Part shown: piece by piece, positions 16,801 through 30,945 of the stretch
Layout: every line of letters begins with the position of its first letter
How positions within the stretch are numbered: the first letter of the stretch is position 1
Assembly: GCF_963662255.1 (NCBI RefSeq)
Contig: NC_085050.1
Location: 17,917,662 to 17,981,661 of the forward strand
DNA length: 64,000 nt
Source: Cinclus cinclus
Lineage: Eukaryota; Chordata; Aves; Passeriformes; Cinclidae
Reading direction: 5' to 3'
The notes under the pieces: model-generated
Database searches by the model: none
Seen by the model: the letters and a program-made list of their open reading frames with translations, nothing else
Told to the model about the DNA's origin: nothing
Translations under genes and position numbers: made by a program

Positions 16801-19800
16801 AAGAACTGGATTTACAATTTTTTTCTAAAAACGATTTTTTAATATGCGTTTTTACAATTTTACCAGATGACTGGTCCTGCATTAAAGTGATGTCTTGATT
16901 GATTTGGATACATTTACATTAATCAGATTAACTCTACTCATTCAGCATTTTTTGCATAAATATTCAGGTATTTGACATTAGCTTAATTTTTCATAGATTC
17001 CAGTGGAAACTAATTAATAAATAGAAGCAAATTTATGCTGGAGAATCCTAGAGAATTTAATTTCCTTTAAAAGAAGGCAGTGCTACTTACCACCTTGTGT
17101 GGGAGAGTGATGGGGTAAGGACTGAATCTTCAGTACAAATATCCTCTGAAAAGTATTCATATTCTGTGAAAATCATGCACTATCCTACAGTGAAGCATGT
17201 TGATCTGGGAACAGTAAAGTAGGAAAAAACAAATCCTCCAAGACATAGCTAAAACACTGTGGATCTTGTAGAGGATTTTAAAACAAATGACACTATATGT
17301 ACTCATCTTTTTAACAGTGTACCTATTTGGACACTCAAAAAATCCCCAAAAATAAACAGAGCAAGGACAAGACTGTCCACTAATGGATATTTATAGAGAA
17401 GAAAGCCCTAATATCCCTCATACACATCCTTTAAAGTTCTCCCATAGGTGTAGTTTTTATATTTTATAAGCTTTTTGGTCTACTTTTGTCAAATAAACTG
17501 AATTAACAAAGACCTGATTTTTGCATTGGTTTAAGTTAACCTTTCTAATCTGGACAGAAATTACTTAGGGAACACTTACATAAATTGCTTTATTGGAAGA
17601 TTATGGTAGCAGGAAAGTATTAACAGTCCAGCAGAGCGACTTTGCTAGGAAGCTGATGGTAATAATGTCTTCTAATCCCCAGGATGGGTCTAGAAGTTTG
17701 CTGCTTTGTGATTTATGAATACCACTGCACAACAACCAGAATGGATTGTGCAGGTGGTCTGCTCTAGCTTTATTTGTAACCATTGCATCTGCTGTCTCTG
17801 TTGTGATTGAGAGTAAATGGCACCCTGGTTTAATGCCATGATGATTAATACTTTTGAATTAAAATGTTCTCAGTAGCTAATACTAAGAAATAGCCAAGAG
17901 ACATGTCCATAATCTACTTTGTCATATCTTAAAAACAAATCACATTCCTGTGCTAATTCCACAATAGTTAAGACTGAGATTGGTGTTACTGCTTTCAAAA
18001 ACTTCTGCTGACTTGATCCAAACATTGCGCTATTTCATAGGGTCAGTATGTGAAATCCTAATTTATTTCAGCAGGAAGTTGTAGTTTGTCCTATGCACAC
18101 TTGCGTTCACAAAATTATCCAGCTCTGCTCATGACTATCATCTGGATGCTCCCTGGAGGAGCACTACTTCTCTAGGCCTATCTCAGTTCCAACATGGTGT
18201 CCCCACAGTGGGAAGGAAAAAGAGCGGAGTGTATAAAAGACAAGAATGCCAAGGTAAAAAACAGTAGTGGCAGAGAGAGAGAAGAACATAAGAGCTGACA
18301 GGGACAAGAGAAAGAGAAGCAGAAACAAGAGAAAGAAGAAGAAAAATCCAGCCTTCTGAACAAAGCCTCTTATCAGACTTTCTAAAGGGATAAAGATTTA
18401 AACTGAAGACAAAGAGTAACAGGAAGTAAGACTGAAATACCAACCACTTAAGGAAAAGGAAAGGTATCACCTTTCTTTGGCTTAAAGCCCCCCCATCAAG
18501 CATTTCATGTGGAAGCTTGTGTGTCTTCATCAGCTGGTATGAAATTGCAAACCTCAGGCCCATTTCTTTTCCATCATTCCTCTGTTTTCCTAGTGTTCTA
18601 AAATACATATAGCTGGTGGCTCTTCCTGTCCTCAGCAGTCCTCCTCTCTGCTGTGCACATGCACAGGCTCACACAGGCTGTGTATGTATACCCACAAACC
18701 AACATTTACTTTCAATTACAAGTAATTTGCAAGCTACAAACTCTAAATGACAAAGGAGGGAGGAGCAGAGTTAATATTTCATTGGATGGAAAAGAAGAAC
18801 ATAGAACAAATTTAGAAAGAAGATAGCAGATGAAACTTTGGTCAGGGAAAGAGTAAAGTGGCCATAAGTTCTAGGTACAATACCACAGGTCTCCCAGAAG
18901 ATGAGCCCAGATGTTATATGGAATGCAGCTCTGACTTTGTCATTGAGGCAAGTGAGAATAAGAAAGAAATAATCAGGAAAAGAAAGATTCCTAGTCTTAA
19001 ATGCCACCTAAATCGAATTACCCTAAACTGAGGCGAGATCAGAAAGCATTAGCCTAAACTCTCACCTTGCTGTTGTTCAGTGAATGCAGCTTTTTGAGTG
19101 TCATCATATTTTCTTTTGTGATACCTGTGATGCAATAGGTTCCAGTCTGCAGAAATGCTGCTCTTGGTGCTTCTTCCTTCCTGCCCATTTCTCAGTGTGG
19201 TGTGTCACACTGAGCTGCTGCACTGTATTTTTTTATTTCTTCCATCAGCTTTCATCTCAATGCAAGTAGATCTGCAGCTGTTGTCAGCAGCTCCATAAAC
19301 CAGGTCTATGCTGGAATATTACAAGCACTTGTAATTATGAAGAGGAGGTAAGTAGGGATTTCTTTATCACTTATTACACTGATTTTGTACCTTGAGATAA
19401 AGGTCCCTCCCAGCGTGCATTCTGTATTTCTGGATAGATCTCCAGTGAGATAAATATGTTTTTAAAAATTGCCGCATAATTAAATTTAGGCCTTGAAACC
19501 AACATTACAAACTGCCCTTCCCAGAAAAAAAAGATTACCCAAACTTTCAGCTCTTTCCCATCCCTATAAAGAAGTTATTAAGGAAAACAAAATCAAGACT
19601 TTGTATTTGCTTGATATTTGAAATGTGCTCAACTGGTAGTGCCTTGGCCTGCAAATTGACTTTGTTACCTTCTTTTCTTAGCTTGGAGAAGGACTGTGGA
19701 CAATATATTCATGCTACCAGATAAACTTCCTATGGGAATGATTTTCCTGAAAGTGCAAGCAGCTCCAGTACAGTCAAGAAGGAAAACCAACACAGTACTA

Positions 19801-20204
19801 AAAGTTACGCATTTCACAGTAGTTCCCTAAGAACTAAAGGTTTTTGTGTTTCAAAGTCCTGATACAGGAGAACTACTGCAGGAACTCATTAGCCAACATA
19901 CCAGTTTTCCTAAGCCAGCTGTGAAATGTGAAAAAGTGTGATACATTCAGACACTGTCAGTGAGGTACACTGGCCAGGGCATATCTGCAGTCTGTGTCTT
20001 TGAAGGGGGAGTGGACAAAGTAGAGACGATCCATCCATCTGAGGGTCACAAAGACAGTTGTGGCATCAAGGAAGAGTGGTCAGCCATTAGGAATGAGGGA
20101 GGTGGGCTTGCTCACTCTGCCAAGGAAAATCTAAGCAGTATCTATTAGCAGCCTACAACGCTTGAACGGCAATCACAAAGGTGATAAGCAAAACTCTCCT
20201 CCAT
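10871..20204. other. Intergenic, no gene recognised
   Basis: This is AT-rich non-coding DNA upstream of DHX15. I see no exon pair, conserved domain or RNA gene. Short purine-rich patches occur (for example 13850-13900 and 18230-18350). An octamer ATGCAAAT lies at 12113-12120. Diverged repeats that I cannot recognise may be present. Confidence 0.7.
18230..18360 (+). repeat. Purine-rich low-complexity tract
   Basis: The plus strand is strongly A/G-biased (GAGAGAGAGAAGAACATAAG, then runs of AAGAGAAAGAGAAGC type). The minus strand reads as a Ser/Phe/Leu-rich open frame because of this bias. No protein is supported. Confidence 0.6.
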
Positions 20205-20464
20205 ATTAACAGATAGTGTAACAAGGATCTCAGCTAGGGAGGTTTGGACTTGGCTAGGAGGACACTTCAGCGCTGGAGCAGGTTTATACAATTACCTCCC
20301 CAGGGAGATAGTAAAATCTCCATTATCAGGGCTTTTCAAGACTTACACAGATAAAGCTACAGCTAACCTAATCTAGCACTGGCAAGAGTCCCAAGCCACT
20401 CAGGAGGTTAGACCAGATGATCTCCAAAGGTCCCTTCTGACCAATATTTTTATGACTCTGTGAA
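20205..20464 (+). mobile_element. CR1 LINE 3' fragment
   Basis: The sense strand matches a CR1 3' end. It contains TAGGGAGGTTTGGACTTGGC, then TACCTCCCCAGGGAGATAGT (the usual form is TGCCTAGGGAGGTTGTGGAATC). It ends with TAGACCAGATGATCTCCAAAGG and TCCCTTCTGACCAATATTTTTATGACTCTG. The terminus at about 20464 corresponds to the CR1 ATTCTRTG-type tail. It is 5'-truncated and old. Confidence 0.88.
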
Positions 20465-23400
20465 CTAAAAATAAAGCAAAAAGTCAGGAGTGCTTCAAGA
20501 TCAGTTCAGTCATGGCAAAGTAAATTAAGCAACATCATCAAATTATTGCTTGGCTGGTGTCACTGACATTTGTAGTGAAGTAAGTATATTTGAATTGCAT
20601 AATTCAGAATCTTCAATGGCAGTTTCAGTAAGAGTTCTAGTAATGTAAAGTACATGGATTTTAAATCACATTACCCTTTCAACTCTAGAGATGTAAATTA
20701 CTGAGCAGTACTAGTGGATAACTTACATCAGAGATGTCCAGGCCAAGTTTCATTTATACAGGGACTGCATTCTTGATCAGTTTTATCATGCCAGCACTGT
20801 TGCTTAAAGCTAAATCTATTTTTAAATAAAAGCACCAAGCAGATTGAAAAATTTATCCCCTTCTAAAAACAAGGCTTTCCAAAGAAATTCTCCATAAGTG
20901 AACAGAAAAGAAAAGCAGCCAAGAGGAAAAAAAAAAAAAAAGAAAACACTGATTAATGAGATTTGTTTGTTCTGGGTGTGATCAAACAGGCCAGCACTAC
21001 AGTCAGTGATAAAAGAAGGCAAAGTGCTGCACAGACTGCTATATTCATCTGCTTAAAATTCACATGGTCTGAGTTCTAGAATAATTTGCTCCACACCATC
21101 TGGCAGACATAAGAAGTATGAATATATAGTGGGGGGATGGCATGAGGAAATTTTCTGCATTTCAGTAGCATGTAGAAATACTATATTGGGGTTTGAAACT
21201 TATGTTCAATACATTAAGTGTACAGGTAAGCTGTTAACAATCCAACAAATCCTATTTTTTAAAACACTTAGAGACAAACATACTACACTAGTATAATCCC
21301 ACTCTTTGTACCTTATGTTTGGACTCAGAATATAACACAAGCTATGAAATGCAATGAAGAAAGTCAGTACAAGTATTCAGCGGTCAGTATGAATTGCACA
21401 ATGTCATCAATGCCCAAACCAGAGAGAATGACTGCTGTAGCTCTCAGCTGAACCCCTTAGCTTCACTTATAAGCTCAGATTTTAGAAACTTCTGCTTGCA
21501 ACCGTGAAAACCTTCTGCGTAGGTCAGGGAGAAACCATGGAAGAAAATACTACTAGTAGATTCAAGCTGCTGTGGGATAGAGATATGTAGAATGAACATG
21601 CAGGAAGTATGAATGAAAGCCACTTTTCTAAATGTGTTTCTATGTTGTCACTCCAGAGAGCATACTATTCTCATATATTTTACTTTCATAGTTTGCTGTG
21701 CAGGCTAGGTAGTTTTTTCTAGCTTTGCATAAGGACCAAACTACTTTCAGCTAAAATGATGGCTGTTTGACAAAGGTATACAATTTATCCATCAGCTATT
21801 TTTTTTTACACTATAGAAACCATTTTATTGCTATATTTTTAATTATAATGATTTTGTGACTGCATGCAAGTTTATTCCCATGGAATAGAATGTCAGTTAT
21901 CAGACTGAGCAGTTTCCAAAGTTTGTCCTGTCCTTTAGCCACCAAGGAATTCTTAGAGAGGACAGAAGCTCATATTGCATATGGATATGTACCTGTGGCT
22001 TTTAAATTTGTGCTTAAAAACCTGTAGCTAATAAGACAGAGGGGAGCAGCTGAGTAGCAGATTTCTCTTATGTGAAGTGTCTGTGGAGGTGAGATCCTGA
22101 CAGATGAGCTCGGACAATATTGAATGTTCCTGGTCTGCCAGCTTTTCCATCCCATCTGAAAGGCTGCTTATATCCCATGGGAAGCCTCTGTATGCCCCTG
22201 CCATCCATCTGCCCCAGGTGTATTGTAGCTGCTCTCTTGACTATGGCACATCCCATCCTACTGTCTCTGCCCTTGGAGTGTAACTACAGCAGTGTAAGGA
22301 GAGGAACAGTCTCAACTGACTGAAGATAGGTATCCTGAATCCCTTACCAGACAGCTTTAAGGATTCCATCCTCCATAAATACAAAAATTTGGACCAATAA
22401 AATATATAAATCCAGTTGTTATATGAAGACAAGCTTGTTAGCTGAGCTGTATGTGTGGGAGCTGATGCTTTCACATTACAAAAAGAAAGAGTTAACCCTT
22501 ATAAACATCTCTGTCCCAAGGGTGATACTCAGCTGCACATCTTGGATGACCAGAGTGTTTCTGCTTCTCCAGGCTGCTGTGAAGGGTATTTAATTACAGT
22601 GATACTGCTGTCCCTGTGCTATTACTGCATTGCAAGGCAGTCATAAAGCCTGAGAAAGCATTCTCCTTCCAAGCTTCTGATGTTAAGTGGCTTATAAAGT
22701 TTCCAAAACGTGACCTTTAGAGCTGAAATTTATTATGCTTGCATTATACCCAAGACAAATTTAATTAGGCAGTTTAGAAGAAAACCTGTTTACCAAATGT
22801 TAAGTCATCTACTTGGTAAAGAAGTATTTTTTAATTGCTAAAATAATTCTTCAAATGCAGGGGGAAATTGTACAAAAGTGCTCTTTTTTTTCTTTCATTT
22901 TAGGCATGCCACATGCTGAAGAGTAATCTCATTTTGTGCAACCCTTCTTCAGATTTCCCTGTGTTGCTTGCAGTCAGTTTTCTCTCTCAGAACAATCTCT
23001 GATAGTACTTTCTACATGTTTGCTTTCACTGTCTCAAGTTCATATCTGCAACTTACTGTTGCCAGAGCTATGACAACAGCAAGTGGTGGCCAAATAGAAT
23101 TCTTACAGTGCATAGCATTCACTTCAGCTTAGAGTGTGGAAGAATGTCAATATCTTTGCAAAGTCAGCTTGTTTATTCTTATTAGAAGGCTGGCTTAAGT
23201 ATTTTTTCTGTAGAGAAAGATGGCATTTCAGTGCTTAGTAAACTCCTCTTTAAAAGTTAGATCAAGACAGTGACACAGGAAATTAGTAATGCACATAACC
23301 ATGATTTGACTTTTATCACTGATCAAGTAAAATAAAGAATTCATGGCCTTTTTACAGCATTTTATTGGCATGTGTCAATAGTGAACTGATACAGGTTTGT

Positions 23401-26400
23401 GCATTTAGCCAGTAGAAGCACAATTACCTCCAAAGATGGCAAACAAGAAGGGAAAATGAGACTGGGGAGAAACTGATTCTGTGGTGCCACAAGGTGTGGC
23501 TAGCTGGATACTTGGGGTGAAGGACTAAAAGGCAGATGGAGGACATGAAGCAGTAGTTCCTGATGGTTTGAAAGGGATAGGGGCTGTGCCCATGGGCCTA
23601 AACATCACCATCCTCTACTGATGGACCAAATGCCAAGAATGACAAGGAAAATTATAGAAGTGGGGTGGCTGGTAACAGAGGTCCAAGAGACAAAGAACCC
23701 TGAGGATGGTGCACTGTGAAATCAAGATGGAACCTAGTCACTTACCATATTTTTATCTGCAATTGTTATTAATAGTTTCTAGGCTGTTTTCATCAGCCTT
23801 ACAAAACAAAAACCTAGGGCCTGAAAAGCCTCTTATGGCAAGACTTACTTCTAAAATATTGTTCCTTATCACCGTACTGAGTGTCTGGGGACCGGTGTAC
23901 AATCATTGTGGGAGAATCACTCTTCTGTGGGATCAGGTGCAGTAGCAGTTTAGCAGTTTCATTCAGTCTCTCTGTGAAAGCAAGGGACCACCAGCCAGCC
24001 AGATTATAAAACAAGTGCTCAGTATCTGCACCTCATGGAAGAGGATGGAGATTAGTAAAGTGAAACAACAAGAGGGCAGATGAAGATCAAAAAAGGGAGT
24101 AAGAAAGCAAAGGAAAGAAAAAAGAGTAAGGAAAGCATGATAAAGGATAATGATGTTTCTATAAAGGAAAAAAATAGAATGGAGAAGGCTAAAAAGAGTC
24201 GAAAGAAAAATTAAAAATAACAAAGTGGGTCAGGGAAAGAAGATGCAGAACCTCAGGCTGCTGTGTTTTGTGTAGCTCTGTATGTATGTTATGCAAATAG
24301 ACTGTTTTGTATATATAAGAGTAATTACAGACATAGTTTAAAAATAAATTAGTATCAATTATAAGTATTATCTAATAGCTCTTTTGAATTAAATCCTTTG
24401 TTTATCTACAAGAAAAGTTTTCCACAGATACAGCTATGTCTACATTGCTCTTCCCAGTCTAAGAAGGATATGCCTCCTGGGGACAACTGATTGGCCTCCA
24501 GGACTGATGCAATTTTCAGCCTTCTTGATGAGCTTACAAATTATTCCACAGTATAATAACAGCATGATTTAGGGGCAGGAATATTTCAAATAAGGGTTTC
24601 ATGGGTGGGTCTAATGGCTTATGTACACACAAACATTACTCCAGGACGAAGTAAGGCACAAGCTTAAATAAAGAGAAGTTCTTGCACAATGATTCCTAGT
24701 ATAAAAACATCCCCTGTAGCTGAAGCAATTCCTTTTCCAATTCTTAGTTTAAAGTGTTTCCAGAGTGTTTAGTGTAACAATACTGTATTGGTCCCTTCAC
24801 ACAGAAGCACTTAGAGATTAATTTTTAATCATTGTTCATTTGAGCTGGTTTTAGCTGGTTACCTTATAGGTGGAAAAATCCATGTCCAAAATGTCACACC
24901 TGTCTTAGCATATGTCACCAGACCTGCCTGGCTGGCATTGCTTTCACACATGCACAGTTAGTGCAGGGCTAGAGAGACTAAGGGGGACTAGAAAACTGGG
25001 ATAAATTAAGGGAGCAAATGGTATAGAGTGGAGAAGGAGGTGCAAGTAGCAGCTCTCAGTGGTTTCTCTACTGAAGGTTTGCATGCTTTTCAATTGCACT
25101 AAATTATAAAGTCGATCTTGAATTTTGGATTCCAGATAGTAAAAGAAAAAAGAAATGTGGTAAAGAACATAAGTTACTCAGACAGCGATTGCTTGGAAAC
25201 CCGACTCTAATTACAGGTAGATAAAAGAAGCAGACAGCTGTGGTAACAGCACAGTAAAGTACCACAAAAACAACTGTCTCAACACCCCCTGTTGAGGTCG
25301 TGTACTGAAGGCCATTACATGATTGACCCCTAACTTTACATTTCCTGGAATTTAGTGGTGTTCCTACAATTTTAGCACTGCTATTATGGATCTTTGATCT
25401 TTGGAACTATATATAACTTATTTAACAAAGACTGAGTTATCTTTTATTTAAATAATTTAATAACCAACATGCAGCAGGACTCAAGGTATGTCTTTGGAAT
25501 ACTTCTAGCAGGTATTTTTAAGGACAGCAGGCATATTTACCTATCCATGTAATATAGACATATAAAGTATGCATGGCTACAGTATTCACAGTTTACTGGT
25601 AAATTTGAAAGCAATTCATGTTAAACAAGTATGTAATCCAATTTCTTTCCAATAGAAGCCCCTCAAAATTAAGTAATGCTTTGTCTTTCCCCATAATTAG
25701 TCACAATTTTACTATCTTTAGGCAGTTACAATCTTATGGCATTGCTGGGACTTCTATTCCTATTATGCTTAATAAAATTATAATTCACTGTAATGGATTT
25801 TTTCCTTATCTCTTTCTTCTCTTGCTAATTTGTGTGCTTGTAACATTCGGTCTATTTGTGTCACCACTTCCCATTTGTTATGACTCCCAATGTTATTTAT
25901 TATACTTGCAACTAATATGTGTGATTTTTAATTGCTACATTTATTTTATCACTCAATGGGATGGCTTTTAGCCAAATATTTTCTTGATTGTGAAAGCAAT
26001 TTCTTTGGTCTAATCCTAAAATATGCATCTATATTTAGAAGGGCCGCAGTAAGTTTTAAAGAAAACCTCATTTACACAAACAAAAATATTACAAAAATTT
26101 TATCCAAGACTAAATAGAAGAAAAATGTATTTTCCTGTTTTGTACAATATATCTACATCCTGTTGCATCACAATACTACATCTAGAAAAATAAATTTATG
26201 GGTGAAAATATTTAATTGCATGTTAAGTACAGTTTGTATTATTATAAGTGTAAAATATGAAACCAAGTAATTAAGAATCATTAGTGGTATGTGGTATATG
26301 ATAATTAATATCTATATGTAGCTGAGGGTTTCTTATCTGCGAGTTTAGTGTAGGGAGCTCACTGGATTTCTAAGACCAGTTGTCGGGGACTGGACGAATT

Positions 26401-29400
26401 ATATTTACACTCTTAATTATCTGGTGAGATTAGTGTTTGTGGTCTCTCTAAGTAGGTCACAAACATAGCAATGAAAATTAATTGTGCTACAGAATAGCAA
26501 TGATTCATATGTTTTTTAATCATAATTCTAGCAGTGTTTTAAAGATAAGCCTCCTAAAATATTTGATTTTTAAGAAGATCCATTGACAACATTCAAAGGA
26601 TATTTTCAAAGCAGAACAAAACACCATTCTCAGTGGAAGTATTTTCTCTGCATTTATCTGGTGTTATTTTGCAGTACAATTACTTCAATTTTCAGAGATA
26701 TGCAGAGTCAGCACTCCATCACTTGTGCTGTCTGTCAAAAATATTTGTCCCCAACTGAATTTTGTTATTTTTTAAATATAGAGAATGGGAAGATACGGTG
26801 TGTCACCAAGAAAAAAATTCTGAGCCTATTTTTTAAATCAGCTGTGATGCCAGTTTCAATAGAAATATTCTGGGCTTTTTGTCCGCATAAGTAATTGTTT
26901 TTCACTATGCTTCAGAGTTCATTGCTCTGTGATATTCTTGCTCTTAGACACTCCTTATAACACTGCTGGCACAACATGATGCTTTGCAAATGTCAGCAAA
27001 GACTCCTGCCACATGCTGTAGCTGCTGACTTTTTTCATCCTTTGCTCCATAAACATTAGTCTCCAAATCACAACAATTTAAGGCATTACCAGCCTCAGTA
27101 GGTTTGTTCTTTCATTACACCCATTCGTTTTAGTTATTACATTAGTTTAATTTCCACAGTCATAGCTACACTAGTGTATCAGCATTTCCCACTTCAGTTG
27201 TTTTCAATGCATTAAAAATTAGTCATAAATACTTTTTCATTATCAAATTTGGCATGATTTGCTTTACAGGTCAAGCAAACATGTTTTTCTTTTACAGATT
27301 AAAAGTAAAATCTGTTTGATCATATTCAAGCCATTTCATTAGTTGAAAAACATTTAGGCTTATTAATTTGGAAACACCATGACAAGTTGTGCTGTTATTT
27401 AGACTACTGTTAGTCCAGAGTAACTCAACTGTATTGAGTAGATTAGTCTGAATTTGTACCCGTTTTTACAAAAATGGTCATATACTAGCCCCTTTTAACT
27501 TACATAAATAATGAGTAGGGGAAAAAATAAATGGAAGGAAAAGAAACAGGTTGATTAGAAAAAAAATTGCCTGCTCATTGAATGGTCAAAATTTTGTGCA
27601 ATCAAGTGCTTTGATTGCAATACTTGCCCCAGGAAGGAGGAAGGCAATTGCAAATGCAATTCCCACTTATGGGTCTGTATTTCCAGTTCAGATGGGGATT
27701 TCATTTATTTTTACTTGTATTACTGGATACCAAGTGGAAACCAGTGTCTTGAGGAGCAAAGTTGCCTTTCCTGAGTAGAGCATTTACATATTTCACATAT
27801 GGAAATAGTGGTTAATACATAAAGCGGGTTTCTGCACTATGTCTAGTCCCAAACCATTCAGGTCACCAGAAAACCTTGAAAGCAAATATTTTAAAGCTCA
27901 ATAACCTTTCACTGGTGCTAAAGGCATTTTATAAGATCAAGAGATGCCATGGAGAAGTCTTCTCAAGTGCATCTATTGCTCATCAACACAATGCTGTGGC
28001 AGCTATAATGACATTATAGATAACTTAGATCCAGGTTGCTTATCTTAAAGCTAAATTTTCTGTAAAAGGTGGCTCAGACTTTTCCTGTTATAATAGCTTG
28101 TCTTTAGGTTTTTAATGTGGCAAATATTGGCGCACCATTTGTTACCAGAAGTGTCTCAGACCACATCAGTCAGAGGATTTCAGGATTCCACAGCTGTCTA
28201 AATCCTTGAATTAAAATTCCTCTAAGGTAGACTATGGCAGTCTTGATATAGGTGGGTGGGTTAAATGTTCTTTCTATCTCCTAAAATCCAGCAACTTTGC
28301 CAGGGGACAGTAGCTACCTCTGTTACTGAGCTGCACTTCTTGGCTCTTTTTGGAATTTCTGCATAGTCATACATCTCTCTGACAAGGCTATACCTGCTGC
28401 CTTCTGTTTGATGGCTGTGCCACTGATGGATTCCTTCTCCAAAATCCAGCAAGGAAACCCTTCCAACCCAAATGAAGATCAATCGCACTGCACCTGAAGT
28501 TTTGATAAATACTTTGATCATCCAATAATGACTAATTGCTTTAGGGGAGCGCAGTAATTCTGATGACAGTCATTTATCAAACAAGGAAGAAATAAAACTT
28601 GGACATTTACAGAGAAGTTAGCCATCCCACTTTACTAACTATGTTTTGTTTTACACAGTGTAGGTCAGCAAAGAGAGCCTCTTCAAATTAATGACTAAGC
28701 CTCTCTGAAGCCTAAGAAGGAGCACAGTGTGAATGTTGTGGCATGAATGTTCTTTGTCTACACAGTCTCTGTCCTTGTTAGTTGATTCCTGAACGAGATT
28801 ATCAAAAGACATTAGTAAGAAATGACCAAAGCACATTGTCACTTACAGAAATGGTTTCCACATCTGTAAATTATGAGCTCCTCCAGCTTTTTGCTATCTC
28901 CTGGAACCCACCTGGCTAAAATAACCATGAGTACTTCATGCTATGCCCATGAGAAGATGAATCCAGATGTGAGTGACACAGAGCCAGGAGCTGCACTTTC
29001 CTCCTGTGCTGAAATGGCTGTGTCTCAGACATGGGCCCTCACACCAGCTGTCCCTGACTCTGGGGACCTTGCCAAAGCAAAGCCAAAGTTCTCCTTGCCT
29101 TCTGCTGGAAATATAGGATTTACCTGCTGCTCTGGCTAATTTTGCCACCAAGTGCAGGTCACACTCAGCTGCAGTATCCAGGCTGACCTGCGGGTGGAAG
29201 TCCTGCAGAAGGAAAAGAGACACATGGAGGCAAGTTTCTGTAACACTGAAAATCCAAGAACATTACCAAGACCCAAATACAGTGTCACTCTGGAGGATAC
29301 CTTGGAGGAACAATCTTGCTGTCCTCTACCAGAGACAAGGACCTCTTCTAGTAGTAGCTGTGCTTCTATCCTCTCTCGAGGTGTCAGGGAACTCAAGAGT

Positions 29401-30945
29401 GACCAAGTATCAGCTACATTTTGTGGTCTATGGAAAATATCTGGCATCCCTCTCTTGGATGTGTGCAGTGGTGGCTGAAATTAATACATCAGTCCATAAG
29501 CTGCTCTTTCGTGCATGCTTTGGGAGCTAAGGAGCAAATGCACTACCTATTCTGTCATATCCATGCACCAGAAGGCATTGCAGACAGTGACAATAATCTT
29601 CCAATTACCACAGGAAAACTGAGCAGGGCTGGGGGATAGGACCCCTTGGACATAAGAGGCAATGAGTGAATGCGTCTTTGATCAGCTCACCGTTGGATTC
29701 ATGCTGTCTCCTTGCACATCTTTCTGTACCTTCCAGTCAGGAAGCAACTTAGCTGAAGCCCACAAGATTTCACACTATGCACAGCAGGCAAGGGTGAAAT
29801 ATTTTCAGTTTTAGTGTGATAACCATAAGGACTGGAAGCCTCAGAGAAAAACTGCATTGCTTTGAAAGGAGAAAAGATTGCACTTGATCTCTTCCTCTGC
29901 ATAGAAACTACCTCTGGAGCCAGCTGGCCATAGTATCCAATACTCCATCTTCATCTAGCAACCTCCATGGAGTTTTGAACTGACACCTGCACTTAGAAAA
30001 TCTAAGTCAGATTTCAAATGCTGTGGATTGTTGTCACCCTGGAGGTCAAATACCTGGAACAGAGGAGCATCTTTAGCAAGGACACTTTAAAGCTGTATGC
30101 ATACATCACGTGCAAGGCTATCCTTGCTACAGATTGGTAATAGATTGGGCATTATATTTAGGCAATAGCTGATGTGAACTTAACATGTGCCAAGACACTC
30201 CTCAAATCAAGCTTTATATACATATGTATATAAATCACTTGTTACCTCTAGCACAAAAAAGTGTACTCATGAACACATTTAGGTTCCAAGCCTTGGACTT
30301 TACTTTCTAAGGTCGCTGGTTACTATTCTGGCATACTGTTCCTCAGAGATCAATCTACAAAAGCCCCAGCCTTGTTCTTGTTAACAAGGTGTTGATGCTA
30401 TAGGAAATATAGTGGGGAGCAAAGAGGGGAAAAAGAAGTGCTTGCATGAATATTCCTGTTATAATTCCTGTATAATTTCCATCATAATGATAGATAAGTA
30501 AATAGATAATACAGATAGAGCCAGCAAGCCAACAACTCTAAAGGATTCTTGTTAGACTGGCAACAGCCTCATCTGCCAGCTCAGAGCAGCCACGGAGCTG
30601 AGTGGTGGTTGCCTTCTTTGCCAGCCCTGTTCTCTGGACACAGATAGTGACGCCCCTGATTCTTTCTTAGTTTCGCTGGCATAGTGATTCCTGGTAAGTC
30701 AGACAATAGGGCTGAAAAAAAACAACTAAGGATTTGGGTGAGAACATGGTGTGAGGCCTCTTTCTTTCTTAGGCTCTCCTTGCTTGTGAACACCAGTTTT
30801 GCCTTGGAAATCAACTTTTACATAGGATGGTTAAGGCACACTGAAGTGATTATGTTATGAAGAGTCTAGTCAATTCAGATTCTTGGATATAAACAAGCAT
30901 CTTTTGGTTATGGCAGATGAAATTATATGAAAACCATTGTCCATG
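20465..30945. other. Intergenic, no gene recognised
   Basis: No coding exon can be supported in this 10.5-kb stretch. It contains an A15 run (20927-20941), a purine-rich tract (24040-24250), and an unusually AT-rich block (about 25600-27400) that carries open frames of up to 117 codons without recognisable motifs. The 28900-29480 part is open on both strands but shows no family signature. Confidence 0.65.
24040..24250 (+). repeat. Purine-rich low-complexity tract
   Basis: About 200 bp of plus strand consist mostly of A and G, with few pyrimidines. The complementary strand gives a Phe/Leu/Ser-rich open frame that only reflects this composition. Confidence 0.65.

Noticed and set aside
25618..25971. 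117-codon frame with hydrophobic stretches
   Set aside because: The hydrophobic Phe/Leu/Ile runs reflect T-rich DNA. There is no recognised family, and the block looks non-coding.
28873..29639. Cluster of overlapping open frames on both strands
   Set aside because: Frames overlap on both strands without a dominant one, with no family resemblance. Local composition is enough to explain them.
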